Shown here piece by piece: positions 33,066-41,795 of a DNA stretch of 64,000 bases (its first letter is position 1; each line of letters begins with the position of its first letter). This stretch comes from Alterinioella nitratireducens. Its GTDB lineage: Bacteria > Pseudomonadota > Alphaproteobacteria > Rhodobacterales > Rhodobacteraceae. The stretch covers positions 1 to 64,000 of the forward strand of contig NZ_JABJVX010000012.1 of NCBI RefSeq assembly GCF_013155465.1, given 5' to 3'. The notes under the pieces are model-generated. The model was not told where the DNA came from, searched no databases, and was given only the letters and a program-made list of their open reading frames with translations. The translations under genes were made by a program, and so were the position numbers.

Positions 33066-35306
33066 ATGGGAACCTTTCGCCAAAAACTGACCGCGCCGAT
33101 CCACAAATGGGCCAGGACCGCCCTGCCAACCCTCTCCGATACCGAGCGTGACGCGCTTGAAGCGGGGGATGTCTGGTGGGAGGCGGAGCTTTTCTCCGGC
33201 AACCCGGACTGGGACATGCTGCACGCGGTCAAGGCACCGCGCCTCAGCGACAAGGAACAGGCCTTTCTCGATGGCCCCTGCCGCGAATTATGCGGCATGA
33301 TCGACGACTGGAAGATCAACCAGCTCGATGCCGACCTGCCCCCCGAGATCTGGACCTTCCTGCGCGAGAAGAAATTCTTCGGGATGATCATCCCCGAATC
33401 CCATGGCGGTCTGGGTTTCTCGGCCTTCGCCCATTCCGAGGTCGTGCGTTTCCTCTCGACCCGCTCGGTCGCGGTTGCCGTCACCGTCATGGTGCCCAAC
33501 TCGCTGGGGCCGGGCGAGTTGATGCTGCATTTCGGCACCGACGCGCAGAAGGACGACTGGCTGCCACGCCTGGCCAGCGGCGAGGAGTTGCCCGCCTTCG
33601 GCCTGACCAGCGCCGAGGCCGGGTCGGACGCCTCGGCGATGCGCGACGAGGGCGTCGTGTGCAAGGGCGAGTGGAACGGCGAGGAGGTGTTGGGTATCCG
33701 CCTCAACTGGGCCAAGCGCTATATCACCCTTGCCCCCGTCTGCACCGTGCTGGGGCTGGCCTTCAAGCTGCGCGATCCCGATGGGCTTCTGGGCGACGAG
33801 GAGGAGATCGGCATCACCTGCGCCCTTGTCCCCACCGATCTGGACGGGGTCGAGACCGGGCGGCGGCACCTGCCATCCTCGACCATGTTCATGAACGGGC
33901 CGACCACCGGCAAGGACGTGTTCATCCCGCTGTCCAACATCATCGGCGGCAAGGACTATGCCGGGCAGGGCTGGATGATGCTGATGACCGCGCTGGCCGC
34001 GGGCCGGGGCATTTCGCTGCCCTCGATGGGCTGTGCCGCCATCGCGCTGTCGGCGCATACCACCGGGGCTTATGCCCGCATCCGCGAGCAGTTCAACCTG
34101 CCCATCGGCATGTTCGGCGGGGTGCAGTCGCGCATGGGCCGCCTGGCTGCCGATGCCTATTCGATGGACGCCGCGCGCCACCTGACCTGCGCCGGACTGG
34201 ACGAAGGCCGCGCCCTCAGCGTGATTTCCGCGATCATGAAGGCGCATGCGACCTACCGGATGCGGGAGGCGCTGAATGACGCGATGGACGTGCATTCGGG
34301 CAAGGCGGTGATCGACGGGCCGTCGAATTACCTGCTGCCCTTCTACCGCGCCGTGCCGATCGGGATTACCGTCGAGGGGGCCAATATCGTCACCCGAAGC
34401 CTGATCATCTTCGGCCAGGGCTCGATCCGTGCGCATCCGCATATGCTGGAGAATATTCAATCGCTTGGCGTCGAGGACGAGGAGGAATCGCTCGCCCGCT
34501 TCGACAAGAGCCTCTGGGCCCATATCGGCCACACGACCAAGACGTTCTTCCGCGCCTGGGGCCGGGCCTGGACCGGCGGCCTCTTCGCGCCCGCGCCAAA
34601 AGGCGTCGGGCCGGTCGCGCCCATCTATCGCAAGCTCTCACGCTGGTCCGCGGCCTATGCCCTGACCGCCGATTTCGCGTTCCTGACGCTCGGCGGCGCG
34701 CTCAAGCGCAAGGAGATGATTTCGGGGAGAATGGGCGATGTGCTGTCCGAGATGTATATCCTCTCGGCCACGCTGAAACGCTGGCAGGACGAGGGGCGGA
34801 ACGAGGCCGACCTGCCCGTGGTCCGCTACGCCGCCGAGCGTGGCTTTGGCCGGATGCAGGAGGCGCTGGATGGGGTTCTGGCAAATTTCCCGGCCCGGTG
34901 GGCGGCATGGATTTTGCGCTTTGTGACCCTGACCGGATCGGCCCCGAAAACGCCCGATGACCGGCTGGTCGCGGAGTGCTCGGACCTGATATTCGAGCCC
35001 TCCGACACCCGCGACCGCATCGTCGGGCGCATCTTCGAGGGCTGCCATTCGGACGGTATCGAGACGCTCAACCGCTGCTACGCCGCCGTGACCGGGGCCG
35101 CGCCCCTGATGAAGAAGCTGCGCGAGGCCGGAAAGACGCCCGAGCAGGCGCTCGAGGCCGGGATCATCGGCGAAAGTGACATGCAACAGATCAACGACAT
35201 GCAGGCCCTGGTGGATGAGGTCGTCGCGGTGGATGATTATTCCCCCGAAGACCTCGCCACGCTTTTCCCGAACCTGCATCAACCAACGGCGAGGGCTGCG
35301 GAATGA
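33066..35306 (+). CDS. fadE: FadE-type acyl-CoA dehydrogenase with C-terminal extension
   Basis: A 746-residue FAD enzyme in the FadE class (E. coli FadE is slightly longer), performing the first oxidation of beta-oxidation. Visible signatures are FFGMIIPESHGGLGFSAFAHSEVVR (shared by FadE proteins, given here as its parts IPESHGGLG and FSAFAHSE), LTSAEAGSDASA, FMNGPTTGKDVF and the IDGPSNYLLPFYRAVPIG active-site region. The last 250 residues are the DUF1974-type C-terminal domain. It overlaps the thiolase gene by four bases and heads a four-gene operon. Confidence 0.93.
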   Translation: MGTFRQKLTAPIHKWARTALPTLSDTERDALEAGDVWWEAELFSGNPDWDMLHAVKAPRLSDKEQAFLDGPCRELCGMIDDWKINQLDADLPPEIWTFLREKKFFGMIIPESHGGLGFSAFAHSEVVRFLSTRSVAVAVTVMVPNSLGPGELMLHFGTDAQKDDWLPRLASGEELPAFGLTSAEAGSDASAMRDEGVVCKGEWNGEEVLGIRLNWAKRYITLAPVCTVLGLAFKLRDPDGLLGDEEEIGITCALVPTDLDGVETGRRHLPSSTMFMNGPTTGKDVFIPLSNIIGGKDYAGQGWMMLMTALAAGRGISLPSMGCAAIALSAHTTGAYARIREQFNLPIGMFGGVQSRMGRLAADAYSMDAARHLTCAGLDEGRALSVISAIMKAHATYRMREALNDAMDVHSGKAVIDGPSNYLLPFYRAVPIGITVEGANIVTRSLIIFGQGSIRAHPHMLENIQSLGVEDEEESLARFDKSLWAHIGHTTKTFFRAWGRAWTGGLFAPAPKGVGPVAPIYRKLSRWSAAYALTADFAFLTLGGALKRKEMISGRMGDVLSEMYILSATLKRWQDEGRNEADLPVVRYAAERGFGRMQEALDGVLANFPARWAAWILRFVTLTGSAPKTPDDRLVAECSDLIFEPSDTRDRIVGRIFEGCHSDGIETLNRCYAAVTGAAPLMKKLREAGKTPEQALEAGIIGESDMQQINDMQALVDEVVAVDDYSPEDLATLFPNLHQPTARAAE

Positions 35307-36592
35307 ACGATCGTCCTGTCTATCTTGTCGATGGGGCCAGAACCCCCTTTCTCAAGGCGCGCGGCGGGCCGGGGCCCTTTACTCCCGTCGATCTGGCGGT
35401 GCAGGCGGGCAGACCCCTGCTCATGCGCCAGCCCTTCGCGCGCGATGCCTTCGACCTGGTGATCCTGGGCTGCGTCAATGTCATCGCGGACGAAATGAAC
35501 CCCGCCCGTGTCGCCGCCCTGCGTCTTGGCATGGGCGAGGACATGGTCGCCTTCACGACGCAGATCAATTGCGGCTCGGGGATGCAATCCATCGACACCG
35601 CCTTTCGCTATATCCGCGAGGGCAAGCAGGATCTGATCCTTGCCGGCGGCGCCGAGGCGCTGAGCCATGCGCCGCTGGTCCTGCGCCAGGGCGCGGTCGA
35701 ATGGTTCGCCGAGATGAACCGCGCCAGGGGGCCGGTGGCGCAGGCGCGCGCCATGGCAGGGCTGCGGCCCGATTTCTTCAAACCCGTCATCGGGCTGGAA
35801 CGTGGCCTGACCGACCCGATCACCACGCTGAACATGGGGCAGACGGCCGAGGTTCTGGCGCATCGCTTCGGGATCGACCGGAAGACCGCCGATGCCTATG
35901 CGATGGACAGCCACCACCGGCTTGCGAAAGCGCAGGAGGAAGGCTGGCTTGACGACGAGGTCATGACCGCCTTCGACAGCGAGGATGGGGAGGTCTATGA
36001 CCATGATGACGGCGTGCGACCCGACAATGACATGGAGTCGCTGGCCAAGCTCTCGCCCGCCTTCGAGAAACCCTATGGCCAGGTCACCCCCGGCAATTCC
36101 AGCCAGATCACCGATGGCGCGTCCTGGGTGATCGTCGCCTCCGAGGCCGCGGTCGAGGAACACGGGCTGAAACCCATCGCCCGCATCGTCGACAGCGAAT
36201 GGGCGGGGCTGGACCCTTCCGTCATGGGGCTCGGGCCGGTCTTGTGCGCCACGCCGCTGGTCATGCGCAACGGCTACGCTCTCGACGGGATCGACCTGTG
36301 GGAATTGAACGAGGCCTTCGCGGCACAGGTGCTGTCCTGCATTGCGGCCTGGAACGACGCCGATTTCTGCCGCGATATTCTGGGGCTGGAGGGGGCCTTC
36401 GGCCTGATTGACCGCGACAGGCTCAACGTCGATGGCGGCGCGATCTCGCTTGGCCATCCGGTCGGCACCAGCGGCAACCGCATCGTGCTGCACCTGGCCA
36501 ATGCCATGAAACGGCGCGGCGACAAGATCGGCGTGGCGACGGAATGTATCGGCGGCGGATTGGGCGGCGCGATGTTGCTGGAGGCTGTGTGA
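35303..36592 (+). CDS. fadI: acetyl-CoA C-acyltransferase (thiolase, FadI-like)
   Basis: A 429-residue thiolase. The nucleophilic Cys lies in QINCGSGMQSI (about 90-100), the GHPVGTSGNR loop carries the His, and CIGGGLGGAML carries the second Cys. The longer form and the ARTPFLKARGG start fit the FadI branch rather than FadA. It is translationally coupled upstream to FadE (ATGA-type overlap) and downstream to the FadJ-type gene (TGATG), which argues for a stoichiometric complex. Confidence 0.93.
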   Translation: MNDRPVYLVDGARTPFLKARGGPGPFTPVDLAVQAGRPLLMRQPFARDAFDLVILGCVNVIADEMNPARVAALRLGMGEDMVAFTTQINCGSGMQSIDTAFRYIREGKQDLILAGGAEALSHAPLVLRQGAVEWFAEMNRARGPVAQARAMAGLRPDFFKPVIGLERGLTDPITTLNMGQTAEVLAHRFGIDRKTADAYAMDSHHRLAKAQEEGWLDDEVMTAFDSEDGEVYDHDDGVRPDNDMESLAKLSPAFEKPYGQVTPGNSSQITDGASWVIVASEAAVEEHGLKPIARIVDSEWAGLDPSVMGLGPVLCATPLVMRNGYALDGIDLWELNEAFAAQVLSCIAAWNDADFCRDILGLEGAFGLIDRDRLNVDGGAISLGHPVGTSGNRIVLHLANAMKRRGDKIGVATECIGGGLGGAMLLEAV

Positions 36593-38667
36593 TGACCAAA
36601 CCCGTTCTGGACCATCTGGGAGAGACCAAACTGGCGCTTGGGCCGATCACCGGCGCGGGCGATGGCGACTGGCACCACGCAGTCGATGAGGGGGGCACCG
36701 TCTGGCTGGCGCTCGACCGAAAGGGCAGCAGCGTCAACACGATTTCCGAAGGCGTGCTGAAGGGCCTCGCGGGTCACCTCGACGCGCTTGAGGCCGACAC
36801 GCCCAAGGCGCTGGTGATCCGATCCGCCAAGCCCGCAGGCTTCGCCGCCGGGGCCGACATCACCGGCTTCGACGCGATGTCGGAGGAGGGCGCGGAAGAC
36901 CTGCTGCGTCAAGGCCATGACGTGCTGGTCCGGCTGGAGGCGCTGGATTGCCCGACGATCTGCGTCACCCATGGCGCGGCGCTTGGCGCGGGCTTCGAAC
37001 TGGCGCTGGCCTGCGACTGGCGCATTGCCGTTGACGGGGCCTCCTTCGGCTTTCCCGAGGTGCGCCTCGGCCTGCATCCCGGTCTTGGCGGCACCTTCCG
37101 CCTGCCTGCGCTGATCGAGCCGACCGAGGCGATGACCCTGATGTTGACCGGCAAATCGGCCCATACGAAAAAGGCGAAATCGCTCGGCATCGCCGATGTC
37201 GTCTGCGAGGAGCGCCATGTCGAGGCGGCTATCGAGGCCATCATCGCCGGTGACGTCGAAAAACACGGCGCGGGGCTGTCCTCGCACGCGTTCAGGCTCG
37301 GCCCCGCCCGAAATCTCGCCGCGCGCCGGATGCGCAGCGAAGCCGCCAAGCAGGCCCCGCCGGAACATTACCCCGCCCCCGAGGCGCTGATTGCGCTCTG
37401 GGAAGAGCATGGCGATGACCGCGCCGCGATGCAGGAGGGCGAGATTGCCTCCTTCGCGGAGCTGCTGAAAACCGAGACGTCGAAGAACCTGCGCCGGGTG
37501 TTCTTCCTGCGCCAGGGCCTCAAGGACAAGGCGAGGGGCGAGGACGAGATCGCCCATGTCCATGTCGTCGGCGCCGGGGCCATGGGCGGCGAGATCGCCG
37601 CTTGGGCCGCGCTGCAAGGCAAGACCGTGACGCTTGGCGATGTCGAAACCGGCCCGATCGGCGCGGCGTTGAAACAGGCGCGCAAGGTCTGCAAGGACAA
37701 GCACCTGAGCAGCACCGAGGCGCGCGATGCGCTGGACCGGCTTATCCCCGACATGCGCGGCTATGGTGTCGCCCGCGCCGATCTGGTGATCGAGGCGGCC
37801 CCCGAGAAACCCGATCTCAAGGGCAAGATCTACGCCGATCTGGGCAAGGGGATGAAACCGGGCTCGATCCTGGCCACCAACACCTCAAGCCTGCCATTGG
37901 CGGAACTGGCGAAGAAGGCCAAGACGCCGACACGCTTTGCGGGGCTGCATTTCTTCAATCCTGTTTCCAAGCTGGAACTGGTCGAGGTCGTGGCGCATGA
38001 CAAGACCTCAAAGGCGACGCTGGACAGGCTTTCCGCGTTTTGCGGTGCCATCGACCGGCTGCCCGTCCTGGTGCAGGATTATCCCGGTTTCCTCGTCAAC
38101 CGCGCGCTGACGCCCTACCTGCTGGAGGCGATGGTGCTGATGGAGGAGGGCGTGCCGAAAGAGGTGATCGACAGTGCCGCGATTGATTTCGGCATGCCGA
38201 TGGGCCCCGTCACGCTGGCCGACCAGGTGGGGCTGGATATCTGCCTGCATGTCGCCGAGAGCCTCAAGGAGCATCTCGACAAGCCCATGCCCGACGTGAC
38301 CGCCGCCTTGCGCGACAAGGTCGAGGCGGGCGAGTCCGGCAAGAAGGCGGGGCAGGGGTTCTATGACTGGTCGGACGGCACCCCGCATCCCGACACCGAG
38401 GATGAAGGCCCCGCCGACCTGACCGACCGGCTGATCCTGCCGATGCTGGATGCCTGCGTCGAATGCCTGCGCAAGGACATTGCCCGCGACGCCGATGAGG
38501 TTGACGCCGCGCTGATCTTCGCCACCGGCTTCGCGCCGTTCCGGGGCGGGCCGATGCACCATGCCAAGGCGCGCGGCGTCGAGGAAGTGCGCGCCACGCT
38601 GTCCGACCTTGCCGCCCGCCACGGGCCGCGCTTCGAGCCTGATGAAGGGTGGTCGGACCTTGCCTGA
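36592..38667 (+). CDS. fadJ: FadJ-type enoyl-CoA hydratase/3-hydroxyacyl-CoA dehydrogenase
   Basis: A 691-residue bifunctional enzyme. The crotonase domain (about 25-250) has AKPAGFAAGADITGF and HGAALGAGFELALACDW. The NAD-binding site is HVVGAGAMGGEIAAW (about 324-338). The 3HCDH part has GLHFFNPVSKLELVEVV and the DYPGFLVNR segment. The start ATG at 36592 overlaps the thiolase stop by one base, and the longer upstream frame is out of family. It is the second such enzyme in the window and clearly diverged from that at 9689-11893. Confidence 0.95.
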   Translation: MTKPVLDHLGETKLALGPITGAGDGDWHHAVDEGGTVWLALDRKGSSVNTISEGVLKGLAGHLDALEADTPKALVIRSAKPAGFAAGADITGFDAMSEEGAEDLLRQGHDVLVRLEALDCPTICVTHGAALGAGFELALACDWRIAVDGASFGFPEVRLGLHPGLGGTFRLPALIEPTEAMTLMLTGKSAHTKKAKSLGIADVVCEERHVEAAIEAIIAGDVEKHGAGLSSHAFRLGPARNLAARRMRSEAAKQAPPEHYPAPEALIALWEEHGDDRAAMQEGEIASFAELLKTETSKNLRRVFFLRQGLKDKARGEDEIAHVHVVGAGAMGGEIAAWAALQGKTVTLGDVETGPIGAALKQARKVCKDKHLSSTEARDALDRLIPDMRGYGVARADLVIEAAPEKPDLKGKIYADLGKGMKPGSILATNTSSLPLAELAKKAKTPTRFAGLHFFNPVSKLELVEVVAHDKTSKATLDRLSAFCGAIDRLPVLVQDYPGFLVNRALTPYLLEAMVLMEEGVPKEVIDSAAIDFGMPMGPVTLADQVGLDICLHVAESLKEHLDKPMPDVTAALRDKVEAGESGKKAGQGFYDWSDGTPHPDTEDEGPADLTDRLILPMLDACVECLRKDIARDADEVDAALIFATGFAPFRGGPMHHAKARGVEEVRATLSDLAARHGPRFEPDEGWSDLA

Positions 38668-40480
38668 GACCTTCCGGGATGCCGACGAACTGGCCGCAAG
38701 GATCATCGAGGCCACGGGCGGCGAGGTCAGGCTGGCCCTGCCCCTGGGCCTCGGCAAGCCGGTCACGCTGCTCAATGCGCTGACCCGCGCCGCCTGCGAC
38801 GACCCTTCCGTCAGCCTCTCGATCTTCACCGCGCTGACGCTGGAGGCGCCCGCGCCGGGCTCGGACATGGGCCAACGCCTGCTGAACCCCGCCAAGGAGC
38901 GTCTTTTCGGGGCCTATCCCGAGATTCTCTATGCAACGCTGCTGCGCGAGGGGCGCCTGCCCGACAATATCGAGGTGAACGAGTTCTTCCTGCTGGCGGG
39001 CCGCTGGTTGGGCGTCGACCGGATGCAGCAAAGCTATATCTCGGCCAATTACACCCATGCCCGCGACGTTCTGATCGCGGCCAATCCGAACGTGCTGATC
39101 CAGCTTCTGGCGCGCGAGGGCGACCTTTATTCCCTCTCCTGCAACACCGATATCACCGCCGACCTGCTGGACCGGCGCAAAGAGGGCCGGATGGCGTTCC
39201 TGATGGCGGGCGAGGTCAATGACCAGCTTCCCTTCATGCCCGGCCCCTCTGCCGAGATCGGCCCCGAGACGCTGCAATACTGCCTTGAGCCGGAGGCGCA
39301 GTTCGAGCTCTTCTCTGCCGTGCGTCAGCCGGTCTCGACGGCACATCACGCCATCGGCGCGCATGTCGCGGGGCTGGTCAGGGATGGTGGCACGCTGCAA
39401 CTGGGCATTGGCCAGACCGGTGACGCCGTCGCGCATGCGCTGATCCTGCGCCACGAGGGGCAGCTGGCGCGCGTGCTGCACGATCTTGCGCCCGATACCG
39501 GCGACACCGGCCCGTTCGAGACCGGCCTCTACGGGTGCGCCGAAATGCTGGTGCGCGGCTTGCTGGAACTGTTCGAGGCGGGGATCGTCACGCGCCGCGT
39601 CGATGGGGCCGCCATCCATGCCGGCTTTTTTGTCGAGGATCGCGATTTCTATACCCGCCTGCGCGAGATGCCCGCCGAGACACGCGCCCTGATCCAGATG
39701 CGCCCCGTCAGCTTCACCAACGCGCTTTACGGGGATGAGCCCGCCAAGCGCGCCGCCCGCGTCGATGGGCGCTTCGTCAACAGCGCGATGAAGGCCAGCC
39801 TTCTGGGCGCGGTCGCCTCGGACATCACCGACGATGGCCAGACCGTCAGCGGTGTCGGCGGGCAGGTCAATTTCGTCGATCAGGCCTTTGCGCTGGAAGG
39901 CGCGCGCTCGATCATCACGCTGCCCGCGACGCGCGAGAGCGGCGGCAAGACGGTTTCGAACATCGCCTGGGAATTGCCCTTCGCCACCGTGCCCCACCAC
40001 CTGCGCGACATCATCGTCACCGAATATGGCGTGGCCGACCTGCGCGGCCAGCCCGATCACGAGGTCGTGGCGCGGATGCTGGCGATCACCGATGCGCGGT
40101 TCCAGGCGGAGCTTTTGCAAAAGGCGCAGGGCGCGGGCAAGATCGGCAAGGATTACCGCCTGCCCGACACGGAAAACACGCCCGAGCGGCTGGCGTCGTG
40201 GCGCAAGACGCATCGCGACGCGTTGCCGGATTTCCCCTTCGGCAGTGATTTCGATGCGGTGGAACGCCTGCTGCTGCCCGCGCTGGAGCGGCTCAACCTG
40301 GCCAGCCACAGCCCCCTGTCGCTGGCCCGGCTGGTCTGGACGACGCTGCGCGCCCCCGCGCCGGCGCATGAGGCGCGGGCCATGTCGCGCATGGGGTTCG
40401 ACGAACGCGCCAGCCTGCTGGAACCCATCGGCGCGCGCGCCCTGCGCGGTGCGCTGCGGCTGGAGGCAACGGAAACATAG
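38642..40480 (+). CDS. acetyl-CoA hydrolase/transferase C-terminal domain protein
   Basis: About 612 residues, with the N-terminal CoA-transferase-like half and the AcetylCoA_hyd_C half (GGQVNFVDQAFAL, IIVTEYGVADLRG, ARMLAITDARFQ). Such proteins move CoA between acids or hydrolyse acetyl-CoA. The ATG at 38642 overlaps the FadJ-type gene by 26 bases. A TTG at 38660 is the alternative start. Last gene of the FadE-thiolase-FadJ operon, so it may recycle CoA from the acetyl-CoA or acyl-CoA formed there. Confidence 0.85.
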   Translation: MKGGRTLPETFRDADELAARIIEATGGEVRLALPLGLGKPVTLLNALTRAACDDPSVSLSIFTALTLEAPAPGSDMGQRLLNPAKERLFGAYPEILYATLLREGRLPDNIEVNEFFLLAGRWLGVDRMQQSYISANYTHARDVLIAANPNVLIQLLAREGDLYSLSCNTDITADLLDRRKEGRMAFLMAGEVNDQLPFMPGPSAEIGPETLQYCLEPEAQFELFSAVRQPVSTAHHAIGAHVAGLVRDGGTLQLGIGQTGDAVAHALILRHEGQLARVLHDLAPDTGDTGPFETGLYGCAEMLVRGLLELFEAGIVTRRVDGAAIHAGFFVEDRDFYTRLREMPAETRALIQMRPVSFTNALYGDEPAKRAARVDGRFVNSAMKASLLGAVASDITDDGQTVSGVGGQVNFVDQAFALEGARSIITLPATRESGGKTVSNIAWELPFATVPHHLRDIIVTEYGVADLRGQPDHEVVARMLAITDARFQAELLQKAQGAGKIGKDYRLPDTENTPERLASWRKTHRDALPDFPFGSDFDAVERLLLPALERLNLASHSPLSLARLVWTTLRAPAPAHEARAMSRMGFDERASLLEPIGARALRGALRLEATET

Positions 40481-40484
40481 CGCG

Positions 40485-40730
40485 CTACAGCGTGTCGTCG
40501 GCCTCGGGCTCACCGGGGATGTTGCGGTCCAGCACCCGCTTGATCTCCCTCACCAGGGCGTCGCGATCCGCGTCGGGGTTGTCCTGCGGCTCCTGCGCAA
40601 GGCGGGTCAGCACTTTCTTCAGCCACCCCTTGCGGTCGCCTGCGGAATAGCCCTCATCGGCCAGCACATCCATGATCTCCTCACGCGAGAGGTCGTCGCC
40701 AATTTCTGGCAGGGATTTGGCGGGTGTCAT
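40485..40730 (-). CDS. unknown acidic 81-residue protein
   Basis: Has an excellent ribosome-binding site (GAAAGGAGG, about six to seven bases before the ATG at 40730). The product is charged and helical with an SREEIMDVLADEGYSAGDRKGWLKKVL core. No TM segment, Cys or recognised domain is present. It lies downstream of the CaCA antiporter gene on the same strand (26-base gap) and may be co-transcribed with it. Function unknown. Confidence 0.7.
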   Translation of the reverse strand: MTPAKSLPEIGDDLSREEIMDVLADEGYSAGDRKGWLKKVLTRLAQEPQDNPDADRDALVREIKRVLDRNIPGEPEADDTL

Positions 40731-40756
40731 GTCAGCCTCCTTTCAATTGGGACGGG

Positions 40757-41791
40757 TCAGCGCAGGGTGAAGAGCAACGCGATGCCGCCCAGATAGGTCG
40801 CCGCCACCAGGTAGGTATCCAGCCCGATCCCGAACAGCGCCGGATCGCGCCGCTCGATCAGGCCGGCGACATAGATCGCGGTGACGAGGATCCCGATCAG
40901 CCCGGCGACGATCGAGAACATGCCGACCTCATTCAGGACCGCGCCGCCCGGATAGGCCAGATCGACCAGGAAGATCACCCCGATATCGAAGAGGTTGGTG
41001 CCGAAGATATCCGAGGCCGCCATCACGTAACGCCCCAGTCTGACGGCGGCCAGAACGGTGCTGATCTCGGGCAGCGAGGTCGAGATGGCGACGAAGACCG
41101 CGCCGAAGAAACTGTCGCCAAGCCCGGTGCGCTCGGCCAATGCCTCGCCGCTGGTCGACAGGACATAGCCCATGACCAGGATCGCCAGGGCGGCCAGGCC
41201 CGTGGCACCCAGAAGTTGCGCGCGGCTCAGGTCGCGCTTGGGGTCGTCGGTCTCGATCTCGGACGAGGGCGGCTCGCCGATCACTTTCCAGGCCGGGTTG
41301 TCCTCGGCCCGCGCCACCATGCGGATGCAATAGACGAAGAGCGCCGCCAGCCCCCAGGTCCAGAGGCCCGCGCCCGCAAACGCGATGTCACCCACCCCGA
41401 TTCCCGCCAGCGTGCCCGCGACCAGGATGATGCCAAGCACGCCCTGCAGCAGCACGATGGGGTCGGGCACGGCCTCGGTCAGGGCGCTCTTGCGAATGGC
41501 CATGTCGGCCAGCGCCAGCACCGTGACCTGCATCGCGAAGCCGCCAAGCAGGTTGTTCACCGCCAGCGCCGCGTTGCCGCCAAGGGCCGCCGTGCCGGTG
41601 ACGGCGATCTCGGGCAGCGAGGTGACCCCGCCCAGAAGGATGACGCCGAGGACGGCCTGCCCGATCCCGAACTCGCGCGCGATGGCATCGGCATAGCGCG
41701 ACAGCCGCGTGCCCGCGACCCAGACCGCGTCGGCGGCCAGGATGAAGGCCGCGACGGTGATCCAGAGGGGGAGATCGGCAAAAGGGCTCAT
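40757..41791 (-). CDS. CaCA-family sodium/calcium-type antiporter
   Basis: A 344-residue inner-membrane protein with about ten to eleven TM helices and the two alpha-repeats of the family: GGVTSLPEIAVTGTAALGGN (about 54-73) and ISTSLPEISTVLAAVRLG (about 235-252), each with the S-x-PE ion-binding core. It exchanges Na+ or H+ for Ca2+ or another cation. It starts five bases after the stop of the 823-residue fusion gene, so both are probably one operon, linking ion transport to that membrane fusion. Confidence 0.9.
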   Translation of the reverse strand: MSPFADLPLWITVAAFILAADAVWVAGTRLSRYADAIAREFGIGQAVLGVILLGGVTSLPEIAVTGTAALGGNAALAVNNLLGGFAMQVTVLALADMAIRKSALTEAVPDPIVLLQGVLGIILVAGTLAGIGVGDIAFAGAGLWTWGLAALFVYCIRMVARAEDNPAWKVIGEPPSSEIETDDPKRDLSRAQLLGATGLAALAILVMGYVLSTSGEALAERTGLGDSFFGAVFVAISTSLPEISTVLAAVRLGRYVMAASDIFGTNLFDIGVIFLVDLAYPGGAVLNEVGMFSIVAGLIGILVTAIYVAGLIERRDPALFGIGLDTYLVAATYLGGIALLFTLR

Positions 41792-41795
41792 GGCG

